A stretch of DNA of 64,000 nt, taken from Brachypodium distachyon (Eukaryota; Streptophyta; Magnoliopsida; Poales; Poaceae). The stretch covers positions 37,659,001 through 37,723,000 of the forward strand of contig NC_016131.3 of assembly GCF_000005505.3 (NCBI RefSeq), read 5' to 3'. Numbering within the stretch: the stretch's first letter is position 1; each line of letters opens with the position of its first letter. The translations under genes and the position numbers were made by a program. Below are positions 1-13,497 of this stretch, one piece after another. Below the pieces are notes generated by a model, which was given only the letters and a program-made list of their open reading frames with translations, did no database searches and was not told the DNA's origin.

Positions 1-3000
1 CAGACCTACTCAACGAAGCGAAACAAGACTTGACCACTTGTACGGACCCGCTAGGCATGGTCCCTCACTAGGACGGACAATTCGGCCAAATCGGAGTCGG
101 TGCCAAACTTTGATCCGGAACGTGTCCATTTGAGGTACTAGGATATGCACACCAAACAAAGCTACTCATCGAAGCGAAACAAGACTTGACTGTACAGACC
201 CGCTAGGCATGGTCCCTCACTAGGACGGACAATTCGGCCAAATCGGAGTCGGTGCAAAACTTCGATCTGCAACGTGTTCGTTTGAGGTATTAGGATGAAC
301 ACACCAAACAAAGCTACTCATCGAAGCGAAACAGGACTAGACCACTTGTACGGACTCGCTAGGCATGGTCCCTCACTAGGACGGACAATCCGGAAAAAGC
401 GGAGTCGGTGCAAAATTTTGATCCGGAACGTGTCCATTTGAGGTACTAGGATCAGCACACCAAACGGACCTACTCATCGAAGCGAAACAACACTTGACCA
501 CTTGTACGGACTCGCTAGTCATGGTCCCTCACTTGGATGGACAATCCGGCAAAATCGCAGTCTGTTTGAGGTAGTGGGATGAGCACACCAAATAAACCTA
601 CTCATCAAAAGCGAAACAAGACTAGACCACTTATACAAACTCGCTAAGAATGATCCCTCACTAGGACGGACAATTCGGCCAAATCGGAGTCGGTGCCAAA
701 CTTTGCTCCGGAACGTGTCCATTTGAGGTACTAGGATGAGCACAGATAACATAGGTACTCATCGAACCGAAACAAGTCTAGACAAGTTGTACGGACTCGC
801 TACGCATGTTCTATCACTAGGACGGACAATTCGGCCAAATCGGAATCGGTGTCAAACTTTGATCCGGAATGTGTTCATTTGAGGTACTAGGATGAACACA
901 CAAAACAAAGCTACTCATCGAAGCGAAACAAGACTAGACCACTTGTACGGACTCGCTAGGCATGGTCCCTCACTAGGACGGACAATCCGGCAAGATCGGA
1001 GTCGGTGCCAATCTTTGATCCGGAACGTGTCCATTTGAGGTACTAGGATGAAGACACAAAATAAAGCTACTCATCGAAGCGAAACAAGACTACACAACTT
1101 GTACGGACTCGCTAGGCATGGTCCCTCACTAGGACGGACAATTCGGCGAAATTGGAGTCGGTGCGACACTTTGATCCGAAACGTGTCCATTTGAGGTACT
1201 AGGATGAGCACACCAAACAAAGCTCCTCATCGCAGCGAAACAAGACTAGACCACTTGTACGGACTCGCTAGGCATGGTCCCTCACTAGAATAGAAAATCC
1301 GGCCAAAGCAGAGTCGGTGCGACACTTTGATCCGGAACGTGTCCATTTGAGGTACTAGGATGAGCACACCAAACAAAGCTCCTCATCGCAGCGAAACAAG
1401 ACTAGACCACTTGTATGGACTCGCTAGGCATGGTCCCTCACTAGAATAGACAATCCGGCCAAAGCAGAGTCGGTGCTAAACTTTGATCCGGAACGTGTCC
1501 ATTTGAGGTACTAGGATGAGCACACCAAACAAAGCTCCTCATCGCAGCGAAACAAGACTAGACCACTTGTACGAACTCGCTAGGCATGGTCCCTCACTAG
1601 AATAGACAATCCGGCCAAAGCAGAGTCGGTGCTAAACTTTGATCCGGAACGTGTCCATTTGAGGTACTAGGATGAGCACACCAAACAAAGCTCCTCATCG
1701 CAGCGAAACAAGACTAGACCACTTGTACGGACTCGCTAGGCATGGTCCCTCACTAGAATAGACAATCCGGCCAAAGCAGAGTCGGTGCGACGCTTTGATC
1801 CGGAACTTGTCCATTTGAGGTATTAGGATGAGCACACCAAACAAAGCTCCTCATCGCAGGGAAACAAGACTAGACCACTTGTACGGACTCGCTAGGCATG
1901 GTCCCTCACTAGAATAGACAATCCGGCCAAAGCAGAGTCGGTGCGACGCTTTGATCCGGAACGTGTCCATTTGAGGTACTAGGATGAGCACTCCAAACAA
2001 AGCTCCTCATCGCAGCGAAACAAGACTAGACCACTTGTACGGACTCGCTAGGCATGGTCCCTCACTAGAATAGACAATCCGGCCAAAGCAGAGTCGGTGC
2101 GACACTTTGATTTGGAGCGTGTCCATTTGAGGTACTAGCATGAGCACACCAAACAAAGCTCCTCATCGCAGCGAAACAAGACTAGACCACTTGTACGGAC
2201 TCGCTAGGCATGGTCCCTCACTAGAATAGACAATCCGGCCAAACCAGAGTCGGTGCTAAACTTTGATCCGGAACGTGTCCATTTGAGGTACTAGGATGAG
2301 CACACCAAACAAAGCTCCTCATCGAAGCGAAACAAGACTAGACCACTTGTACGGACTCGGTAGGCATGGTCCCTCACTAGCATAGAAAATCCGGCCAAAC
2401 CAGAGTCGGTGCTAAACTTTGATCCGGAACGTGTCCATTTGAGGTACTACGATCAGCACCCCAAACAGACCTACTCAACGAAGCGAAACAAGACTTGACC
2501 ACTTGTACGGACCCGCTAGGCATGGTCCCTCACTAGGACGGACAATTCGGCCAAATCGGAGTCGGTGCCAAACTTTGATCCGGAACGTGTCCATTTGAGG
2601 TACTAGGATATGCACACCAAACAAAGCTACTCATCGAAGCGAAACAAGACTTGACTGTACAGACCCGCTAGGCATGGTCCCTCACTAGGACGGACAATTC
2701 GGCCAAATCGGAGTCGGTGCAAAACTTCGATCTGCAACGTGTTCGTTTGAGGTATTACGATGAACACACCAAACAAAGCTACTCATCGAAGCGAAACAGG
2801 ACTAGACCACTTGTACGGACTCGCTAGGCATGGTCCCTCACTAGGACGGACAATCCGGAAAAAGCGGAGTCGGTGCAAAATTTTGATCCGGAACGTGTCC
2901 ATTTGAGGTACTAGGATCAGCACACCAAACGGACCTACTCATCGAAGCGAAACAACACTTGACCACTTGTACGGACTCGCTAGTCATGGTCCCTCACTTG

Positions 3001-6000
3001 GATGGACAATCCGGCAAAATCGCAGTCTGTTTGAGGTAGTGGGATGAGCACACCAAACAAACCTACTCATCAAAAGCGAAACAAGACTAGACCACTTATA
3101 CAAACTCGCTAAGAATGATCCCTCACTAGGACGGACAATTCGGCCAAATCGGAGTCGGTGCCAAACTTTGCTCCGGAACGTGTCCATTTGAGGTACTAGG
3201 ATGAGCACAGATAACATAGGTACTCATCGAACCGAAACAAGTCTAGACAAGTTGTACGGACTCGCTACGCATGTTCTATCACTAGGACGGACAATTCGGC
3301 CAAATCGGAATCGGTGTCAAACTTTGATCCGGAATGTGTTCATTTGAGGTACTAGGATGAACACACAAAACAAAGCTACTCATCGAAGCGAAACAAGACT
3401 AGACCACTTGTACGGACTCGCTAGGCATGGTCCCTCACTAGGACGGACAATCCGGCAAGATCGGAGTCGGTGCCAATCTTTGATCCGGAACGTGTCCATT
3501 TGAGGTACTAGGATGAAGACACAAAATAAAGCTACTCATCGAAGCGAAACAAGACTACACAACTTGTACGGACTCGCTAGGCATGGTCCCTCACTAGGAC
3601 GGACAATTCGGCGAAATTGGAGTCGGTGCGACACTTTGATCCGAAACGTGTCCATTTGAGGTACTAGGATGAGCACACCAAACAAAGCTCCTCATCGCAG
3701 CGAAACAAGACTAGACCACTTGTACGGACTCGCTAGGCATGGTCCCTCACTAGAATAGAAAATCCGGCCAAAGCAGAGTCGGTGCGACACTTTGATCCGG
3801 AACGTGTCCATTTGAGGTACTAGGATGAGCACACCAAACAAAGCTCCTCATCGCAGCGAAACAAGACTAGACCACTTGTACGGACTCGCTAGGCATGGTC
3901 CCTCACTAGAATAGACAATCCGGCCAAAGCAGAGTCGGTGCTAAACTTTGATCCGGAACGTGTCCATTTGAGGTACTAGGATGAGCACACCAAACAAAGC
4001 TCCTCATCGCAGCGAAACAAGACTAGACCACTTGTACGAACTCGCTAGGCATGGTCCCTCACTAGAATAGACAATCCGGCCAAAGCAGAGTCGGTGCTAA
4101 ACTTTGATCCGGAACGTGTCCATTTGAGGTACTAGGATGAGCACACCAAACAAAGCTCCTCATCGCAGCGAAACAAGACTAGACCACTTGTACGGACTCG
4201 CTAGGCATGGTCCCTCACTAGAATAGACAATCCGGCCAAAGCAGAGTCGGTGCGACGCTTTGATCCGGAACGTGTCCATTTGAGGTACTAGGATGAGCAC
4301 ACCAAACAAAGCTCCTCATCGCAGCGAAACAAGACTAGACCACTTGTATGGACTCGCTAGGCATGGTCCCTCACTAGAATAGATAATCCGGCCAAAGCAG
4401 AGTCGGTGCTAAACTTTGATCCGGAACGTGTCCATTTGAGGTACTAGGATGAGCACACCAAACAAAGCTCCTCATCGAAGCGAAACAAGACTAGACCACT
4501 TGTACGGACTCGCTAGGCATGGTCCCTCACTAGAATAGAAAATCCGGCCAAACCAGAGTCGGTGCTAAACTTTGATCCGGAACGTGTCCATTTGAGGTAC
4601 TAGGATGAGCACACCAAACAAAGCTCCTCATCGCAGCGAAACAAGACTAGACCACTTGTACGGACTCGCTAGGCATGGTCCCTCACTAGAATAGACAATC
4701 CGGCCAAAGCAGAGTCGGTGCGACGCTTTGATCCGGAACGTGTCCATTTGAGGTACTAGGATGAGCACACCAAACAAAGCTCCTCATCGCAGCGAAACAA
4801 GACTAGACCACTTGTATGGACTCGCTAGGCATGGTCCCTCACTAGAATAGACAATCCGGCCAAAGCAGAGTCGGTGCTAAACTTTGATCCGGAACGTGTC
4901 CATTTGAGGTACTAGGATGAGCACACCAAACAAAGCTCCTCATCGAAGCGAAACAAGACTAGACCACTTGTACGGACTCGCTAGGCATGGTCCCTCACTA
5001 GAATAGAAAATCCGGCCAAACCAGAGTCGGTGCTAAACTTTGATCCGGAACGTGTCCATTTGAGGTCCAACGATCAGCACCCCAAACAGACCTACTCAAC
5101 GAAGCAAAACAAGACTTGACCACTTGTACGGACCCGCTAGGCATGGTCCCTCACTAGGACGGACAATTCGGCCAAATCGGAGTCGGTGCCAAACTTTGAT
5201 CCTGAACGTGTCCATTTGAGGTACTAGGATGAGCACACCAAACAAAGCTACTCATCGAAGCGAAACAAGACTTGACTGTACGGACCCGCTAGGCATGGTC
5301 CCTCACTAGGACGGACAATTTGGCCAAATCGGAGTCGGTGCCAAACTTTGATCTGGAACGTGTTCGTTTGAGGTATTAGGATGAACACACCAAACCAAGC
5401 TACTCATCGAAGCGAAACAGGACTAGACCACTTGTACGGACTCGCTAGGCATGGTCCCTCACTAGGACGGACAATCCGGAAAAATCGGAGTCGGTGCAAA
5501 ATTTTGATCCGGAACGTGTCCATTTGAGGTCCTAGGATCAACACCCCAAACGGACCTACTCATCGAAGCGAAACAAGACTTGACCACTTGTACGGACTCG
5601 CTAGTCATGGTCCCTCACTTGGATGGACAATCCGGCAAAATCGCAGTCTGTTTGAGGTAGTGGGATGAGCACACCAAACAAACCTACTCATCAAAAGCGA
5701 AAGAAGACTAGACCACTTGTACAAACTCGCTAAGAATGATCCCTCACTACGACGGACAATTCGGCCAAATCAGAGTCGGTGCCAAACTTTGCTCCAGAAC
5801 GTGTCCATTTGAGGTACTAGGATGAGCACAGATAACATAGGTACTCATCGAACCGAAACAAGTCTAGACCAGTTGTACGGACTCGCTACGCATGTTTTAT
5901 CACTAGGACGGACAATTCGGCCAAATCGGAATCGGTGTCAAACTTTGATCCGGAATGTGTTCATTTGAGGTACTAGGATGAACACACAAAACAAAGCTAC

Positions 6001-9000
6001 TCATCGAAGCGAAACAAGACTAGACCACTTGTACGGACTCGCTAGGCATGGTCCCTCACTAGAATAGAAAATCCGGCCAAACCAGAGTCGGTGCTAAACT
6101 TTGATCCGGAACGTGTCCATTTGAGGTACTACGATCAGCACCCCAAACAGACCTACTCAACGAAGCGAAACAAGACTTGACCACTTGTACGGACCCGCTA
6201 GGCATGGTCCCTCACTAGGACGGACAATTCGGCCAAATCGGAGTCGGTGCCAAACTTTGATCCTGAACGTGTCCATTTGAGGTACTAGGATGAGCACACC
6301 AAACAAAGCTACTCATCGAAGCGAAACAAGACTTGACTGTACGGACCCGCTAGGCATGGTCCCTCACTAGGACGGACAATTTGGCCAAATCGGAGTCGGT
6401 GCCAAACTTTGATCTGGAACGTGTTCGTTTGAGGTATTAGGATGAACACACCAAACAAAGCTACTCATCGAAGCGAAACAGGACTAGACCACTTGTACGG
6501 ACTCGCTAGGCATGGTCCCTCACTAGGACGGACAATCCGGAAAAATCGGAGTCGGTGCAAAATTTTGATCCGGAACGTGTCCCTTTGAGGTACTAGGATG
6601 AGCACACCAAACAAAGCTCCTCATCGCAGCGAAACAAGACTAGACCACTTGTACGGACTCGCTAGGCATGGTCCCTCACTAGAATAGAAAATCCGGCCAA
6701 ACCAGAGTCGGTGCTAAACTTTGATCCGGAACGTGTCCATTTGAGGTACTAGGATGAAGACACAAAATAAAGCTTCTCATCGAAGCGAAACAAGACTACA
6801 CAACTTGTACGGACTCGCTAGGCATGGTCCCTCACTAGGACGGACAATTCGGCGAAATTGGAGTCGGTGCGACACTTTGATCCGGAACGTGTCCATTTGA
6901 GGTACTAGGATGAGCACACAAAACAAAGCTCCTCATCGCAGCGAAACAAGACTAGACCACTTGTACGGACTCGCTAGGCATGGTCCCTCACTAGAATAGA
7001 AAATCCGGCCAAACCAGAGTCGGTGCTAAACTTTGATCCGGAACGTGTCCATTTGAGGTACTACGATCAGCACCCCAAACAGACCTACTCAACGAAGCGA
7101 AACAACACTTGACCACTTGTACGGACCCGCTAGGCATGGTCCCTAACTAGGACGGACAATTCGGCCAAATCGGAGTCGGTGCCAAACTTTGATCCTGAAC
7201 GTGTCCATTTGAGGTACTAGGATGAGCACACCAAACAAAGCTACTCATCGAAGCGAAACAAGACTTGACTGTACGGACCCGCTAGGCATGGTCCCTCACT
7301 AGGACGGACAATTTGGCCAAATCGGAGTCGGTGGCAAACTTTGATCGGGAACGTGTTCGTTTGAGGTATTAGGATGAACACACCAAACAAAGCTACTCAT
7401 CGAAGCGAAACAGGACTAGACCACTTGTACGGACTAGCTAGGCATGGTCCCTCACTAGGACGGACAATCCGGAAAAATCGGAGTCGGTGCAAAATTTTGA
7501 TCCGGAACGTGTCCCTTTGAGGTACTAGGATGAGCACACCAAACAAAGCTCCTCATCGCAGCGAAACAAGACTAGACCACTTGTACGGACTCGCTAGGCA
7601 TGGTCCCTCACTAGAATAGACAATCCGGCCAAAGCAAAGTCGGTGCGACGCTTTGATCCGGAACTTGTCCATTTGAGGTACTAGGATGAGCACACCAAAC
7701 AAAGCTCCTCATCGCAGGGAAACAAGACTAGACCACTTGTACGGACTCGCTAGGCATGGTCCCTCACTAGAATAGACAATCCGGCCAATGCAGAGTCGGT
7801 GCTAAACTTTGATCCGGAACGTGTCCATTTGAGGTACTAGGATGAGCACACCAAACAAAGCTCCTCATCGAAGCGAAACAAGACTAGACCACTTGTACGG
7901 ACTCGCTAGGCATGGTCCCTCACTAGAATAGAAAATCCGGCCAAACCAGAGTCGGTGCTAAACTTTGATCCGGAACGTGTCCCTTTGAGGTCCTACGATC
8001 AGCACCCCAAACAGACCTACTCAACGAAGCGAAACAAGACTTGACCACTTGTACGGACCCGCTAGGCATGGTCCCTCACTAGGACGGACAATTCGGCCAA
8101 ATCGGAGTCGGTGCCAGACTTTGATCCGGAACGTGTCCATTTGAGGTACTAGGATGAGCAAACCAAACAAAGCTACTCATCGAAGCGAAAACAAGACTTG
8201 ACTGTACGGACCCGCTAGGCATGGTACCTCACTAGGACGGACAATCCGGAAAAATCGGAGTCGGTGCAAAATTTTGATCCGGAACGTGTCCCTTTGAGGT
8301 ACTAGGATGAGCACACCAAACAAAGCTCCTCATCGCAGCGAAACAAGACTAGACCACTTGTACGGACTCGGTAGGCATGGACCCTCACTAGAATAGACAA
8401 TCCGGCCAAAGCAGAGTCGGTGCGACGCTTTGATCCGGAACGTGTCCATTTGAGGTACTAGGATGAGCACACCAAACAAAGCTCCTCATCGCAGCGAAAC
8501 AAGACTAGACCACTTGTACGGACTCGCTAGGCATGGTCCCTCACTATTATAGACAATCCGGCCAAAGCAGAGTCGGTGCTAAACTTTGATCCGGAACGTG
8601 TCCATTTGAGGTACTAGGATGAGCACACCAAACAAAGCTCCTCATCGAAGCGAAACAAGACTAGACCACTTGTACGGACTCGCTAGGCATGGTCCCTCAC
8701 TAGAATAGAAAATCCGGCCAAACCAGAGTCGGTGCTAAACTTTGATGCGGAACGTGTCCATTTGAGGTACTACGATCAGCACCCCAAACAGACCTACTCA
8801 ACGAAGCGAAACAAGACTTGACCACTTGTACGGACCCGCTAGGCATGGTCCCTCACTAGGACGGACAATTCGGCCAAATCGGAGTCGGTGCCAGACATTG
8901 ATCCGGAACGTGTCCATTTGAGGTACTAGGATGAGCACACCAAACAAAGCTACTCATCGAAGCGAAACAAGACTTGACTGTACGGACCCGCTAGGCATGG

Positions 9001-12000
9001 TACCTCACTAGGACGGACAATCCGGAAAAATCGGAGTCGGTGCAAAATTTTGATCCGGAACGTGTCCCTTTGAGGTACTAGGATGAGCACACCAAACAAA
9101 GCTCCTCATCGCAGCGAAACAAGACTAGACCACTTGTACGGACTCGCTAGGCATGGTCCCTCACTAGAATAGACAATCCGGCCAAAGCAGAGTCGGTGCG
9201 ACGCTTTGCTCCGGAACGTGTCCATTTGAGGTACTAGGATGAGCACACCAAACAAAGCTCCTCATCGCAGGGAAACAAGACTAGACCACTTGTACGGACT
9301 CGCTAGGCATGGTCCCTCACTAGAATAGACAATCCGGCCAAAGCAGAGTCGGTGCTAAACTTTGATCCGGAACGTGTCCATTTGAGGTACTAGGATGAGC
9401 ACACCAAACAAAGCTCCTCATCGAAGCGAAACAAGACTAGACCACTTGTACGGACTCGCTAGGCATGGTCCCTCACTAGAATAGAAAATCCGGCCAAACC
9501 AGAGTCGGTGCTAAACTTTGGTACGGACTCGCTAGGCATGGTCCCTCACTAGAATAGACAATCCGGCCAAAGCAGAGTCGGTGCGACACTTTGATCCGGA
9601 ACGTGTCCATTTGAGGTACTAGGATGAGCACACCAAACAAAGCTCCTCATCGCAGCGAAACAAGACTAGACCACTTGTACGGACTCGCTAGGCATGGTCC
9701 CTCACTAGAATAGACAATCCGGCGAAAGCAGAGTCGGTGCTAAACTTTGATCCGGAACGTGTCCATTTGAGGTACTAGGATGAGCACACCAAACAAAGCT
9801 CCTCATCGCAGCGAAACAAGAGTAGACCACTTGTACGGACTCGCTAGGCATGGTCCCTCACTAGAATAGACAATCCGGCCAAAGCAGAGTCGGTGCGACG
9901 CTTTGATCCGGAACGTGTCCATTTGAGGTACTAGGATGAGCACACCAAACAAAGCTCCTCATCGCAGCGAAACAAGACTAGACCACTTGTATGGACTCGC
10001 TAGGCATGGTCCCTCACTAGAATAGACAATCCGGCCAAAGCAGAGTCGGTGCTAAACTTTGATCCGGAACGTGTCCATTTGAGGTACTAGGATGAGCACA
10101 CCAAACAAAGCTCCTCATCGAAGCGAAACAAGACTAGACCACTTGTACGGACTCGCTAGGCATGGTCCCTCACTAGAATAGAAAATCCGGCCAAACCAGA
10201 GTCGGTGCTAAACTTTGATCCGGAACGTGTCCTTTTGAGGTCCAACGATCAGCACCCCAAACAGACCTACTCAACGAAGCGAAACAAGACTTGACCACTT
10301 GTACGGACCCGCTAGGCATGGTCCCTCACTAGGACGGACAATTCGGCCAAATCGGAGTCGGTGCCAGACTTTGATCCGGAACGTGTCCATTTGAGGTACT
10401 AGGATGAGCACACCAAACAAAGCTACTCATCGAAGCGAAACAAGACTTGACTGTACGGACCCGCTAGGCATGGTCCCTCACTAGGACGGACAATTCGGCC
10501 AAATCGGAGTCGGTGCCAAACTTTGATCTGGAACGTGTTCGTTTGAGGTATTAGGATGAACACACCAAACCAAGCTACTCATCGAAGCGAAACAGGACTA
10601 GACCACTTGTACGGACTCGCTAGGCATGGTCCCTCACGAGGACGGACAATCCGGAAAAATCGGAGTCGGTGCAAAATTTTGATCCGGAACGTGTCCATTT
10701 GAGGTACTAGGATCAGCACACCAAACGGACCTACTCATCGAAGCGAAACAAGACTTGACCACTTGTACGGACTCGCTAGTCATGGTCCCTCACTTGGATG
10801 GACAATCCGGCAAAATCGCAGTCTGTTTGAGGTAGTGGGATGAGCACACAAAACAAACCTACTCATCAAAAGCGAAAGAAGACTAGACCACTTGTACAAA
10901 CTCGCTAAGAATGATCCCTCACTACGACGGACAATTCGGCCAAATCGGAGTCGGTGCCAAACTTTGCTCCGGAACGTGTCCATTTGAGGTACTAGGATGA
11001 GCACAGATAACATAGGTACTCATCGAACCGAAACAAGTCTAGACCAGTTGTACGGACTCGCTACGCATGTTCTATCACTAGGACGGACAATTCGGCCAAA
11101 TCGGAATCGGTGTCAAACTTTGATCCGGAATGTGTTCATTTGAGGTACTAGGATGAACACACAAAACAAAGCTACTCATCGAAGCGAAACAAGACTAGAC
11201 CACTTGTACGGACTCGCTAGGCATGGTCCCTCACTAGAATAGAAAATCCGGCCAAACCAGAGTCGGTGCTAAACTTTGATCCGGAACGTGTCCATTTGAG
11301 GTACTAGGATGAAGACACAAAATAAAGCTACTCATCGAAGCGAAACAAGACTACACAACTTGTACGGACTCGCTAGGCATGGTCCCTCACTAGGACGGAC
11401 AATTCGGCGAAATTGGAGTCGGTGCGACACTTTGATCCGGAACGTGTCCATTTGAGGTACTAGGATTAGCACACCAAACAAAGCTCCTCATCGCAGCGAA
11501 ACAAGACTAGACCACTTGTACGGACTCGCTAGGCATGGTCCCTCACTAGAATAGACAATCCGGCCAAAGCAGAGTCGGTGCGACACTTTGATCCAGAACG
11601 TGTCCATTTGAGGTATTAGGATGAGCACACCAAACAAAGCTCCTCATCGCAGCGAAACAAGACTAGACCACTTGTACGGACTCGCTAGGAATGGTCCCTC
11701 ACTAGAATAGAAAATCCGGCCAAACCAGAGTCGGTGCGACGCTTTGATCCGGAACGTGTCCATTTGAGGTACTAGGATGAGCACACCAAACAAAGCTCCT
11801 CATCGCAGGGAAACAAGACTAGACCACTTGTATGGACTCGCTAGGCATGGTCCCTCACTAGAATAGACAATCCGGCCAAAGCAGAGTCGGTGCTAAACTT
11901 TGATCCGGAACGTGTCCATTTGAGGTACTACGATCAGCACCCCAAACAGACCTACTCAACGAAGCGAAACAAGACTTGACCACTTGTACGGACCCGCTAG

Positions 12001-13218
12001 GCATGGTCCCTCACTAGGACGGACAATTCGGCCAAATCGGAGTCGGTGCCAGACATTGATCCGGAACGTGTCCATTTGAGGTACTAGGATGAGCACACCA
12101 AACAAAGCTACTCATCGAAGCGAAACAAGACTTGACTGTACGGACCCGCTAGGCATGGTACCTCACTAGGACGGACAATCCGGAAAAATCGGAGTCGGTG
12201 CAAAATTTTGATCCGGAACGTGTCCCTTTGAGGTACTAGGATGAGCACACCAAACAAAGCTCCTCATCGCAGCGAAACAAGACTAGACCACTTGTACGGA
12301 CTCGCTAGGCATGGTCCCTCACTAGAATAGACAATCCGGCCAAAGCAGAGTCGGTGCGACGCTTTGATCCGGAACGTGTCCATTTGAGGTACTAGGATGA
12401 GCACACCAAACAAAGCTCCTCATCGCAGGGAAACAAGACTAGACCACTTGTACGGACTCGCTAGGCATGGTCCCTCACTAGAATAGAAAATCCGGCCAAA
12501 CCAGAGTCGGTGCTAAATTTTGATCCGGAACGTGTCCATTTGAGGTACTACGATCAGCACCCCAAACAGACCTTCTCAACGAAGCGAAACAAGACTTGAC
12601 CACTTGTACGGACCCGCTAGGCATGGTCCCTCACTAGGACGGACAATTCGGCCAAATCGGAGTCGGTGCCAAACTTTGCTCCGGAGCATGTCCATTTGAG
12701 GTACTAGGATGAGCACAGATAACATAGGTACTCATTGAACCGAAACAAGTCTAGACCAGTTGTACGGACTCGCTACGCATGTTCTATCACTAGGACGGAC
12801 AATTTGGCCAAATCGGAATCGGTGTCAAACTTTGATCCGGAATGTGTTCATTTGAGGTACTAGGATGAACACACAAAACAAAGCTACTCATCGAAGCGAA
12901 ACAAGACTAGACCACTTGTACGGACTCGCTAGGCATGGTCCCTCACTAGGACGGACAATCCGGCAAGATCGGAGTCGGTGCCAATCTTTGATCCGGAACG
13001 TGTCCATTTGAGGTACTAGGATGAACACACAAAATAAAGCTACTCATCGAAGCGAAAGAAGACTACACAACTTGTACGGACTCGCTAGGCATGGTCCCTC
13101 ACTAGGACGGACAATTCGGCGAAATTGTAGTCGGTGCGACACTTTGATCCGGAACGTGTCCATTTGAGGTACTAGGATGAGCACACCAAACAAAGCTCCT
13201 CATCGCAGCGAAACAAGA
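1..13218. repeat. 156-bp tandem satellite array with irregular higher-order structure
   Basis: The landmark cgtgtccatttgagg recurs at 121, 273, 429, 714, 870, 1026, 1182 and 1338, so the usual spacing is 156 bp; about 85 monomers fit in the array. Common monomer landmarks are ctcgctaggcatggtccctc, ggacggacaat and gagtcggtgc. A variant monomer containing cagacctactcaacg marks larger blocks. It occurs near 1, 2466, 5087, 6148, 7080, 8012, 8789, 10262, 11947 and 12567 (one base differs in the last), giving intervals of 2465, 2621, 1061, 932, 932, 777, 1473, 1685 and 620 bp. A monomer shortened by about 27-30 bp recurs near 565, 3030, 5648 and 10822. The array starts before the window and ends abruptly near 13218. 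Short ORFs inside it are by-products of the repeat. I do not recognise the family. A period of about 155-156 bp is known for some grass centromeric satellites, but length alone does not prove identity. Confidence 0.97.
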
Positions 13219-13497
13219 CGTCCACGTGACCACGTATTGTCGAGTGAATTTCTGAGGATTGCTCCTACAATCTCGCCGACGCCATCCCGGGGCAAGTGGC
13301 CCAACCATGGTCACGCTCCTCATCACCGTTCGCCCATGACACATGTCCTGCTCGATTCGTGTGCAGCAACTTGTACCGAATTACTGGCCACTGGTCTGAC
13401 TGCAAGAAAATTATTTTATTCAGGTTCTAACGCACATTTCAGATCACATGCCCCAAGGATATTTGAATATAGCTTGGACGCTTGTCTTCTCAAATTA
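13219..13497. other. Unassigned sequence between the satellite and the first LINE
   Basis: Non-repetitive flank of the satellite. A 108-codon plus-strand ORF crosses it but has no recognisable domain and starts inside the satellite, so I do not call a gene. Its last bases form the left copy of the LINE target-site duplication. Confidence 0.5.

Noticed and set aside
519..11013. Repeated 77-codon minus-strand ORFs (519-752, 2984-3217, 10780-11013)
   Set aside because: They are the same stretch of satellite copied in larger blocks, and the reading frame is a by-product of the shortened monomer. No start context, domain or codon signal was seen.
1..13218. Calling the satellite centromeric because its unit is 156 bp
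   Set aside because: Length is the only argument. The sequence does not resemble the grass centromeric repeats I can recall, and genes lie close by.
1..13218. CRISPR-like array
   Set aside because: Monomers are contiguous with no unique spacers, and the window is plant nuclear DNA.
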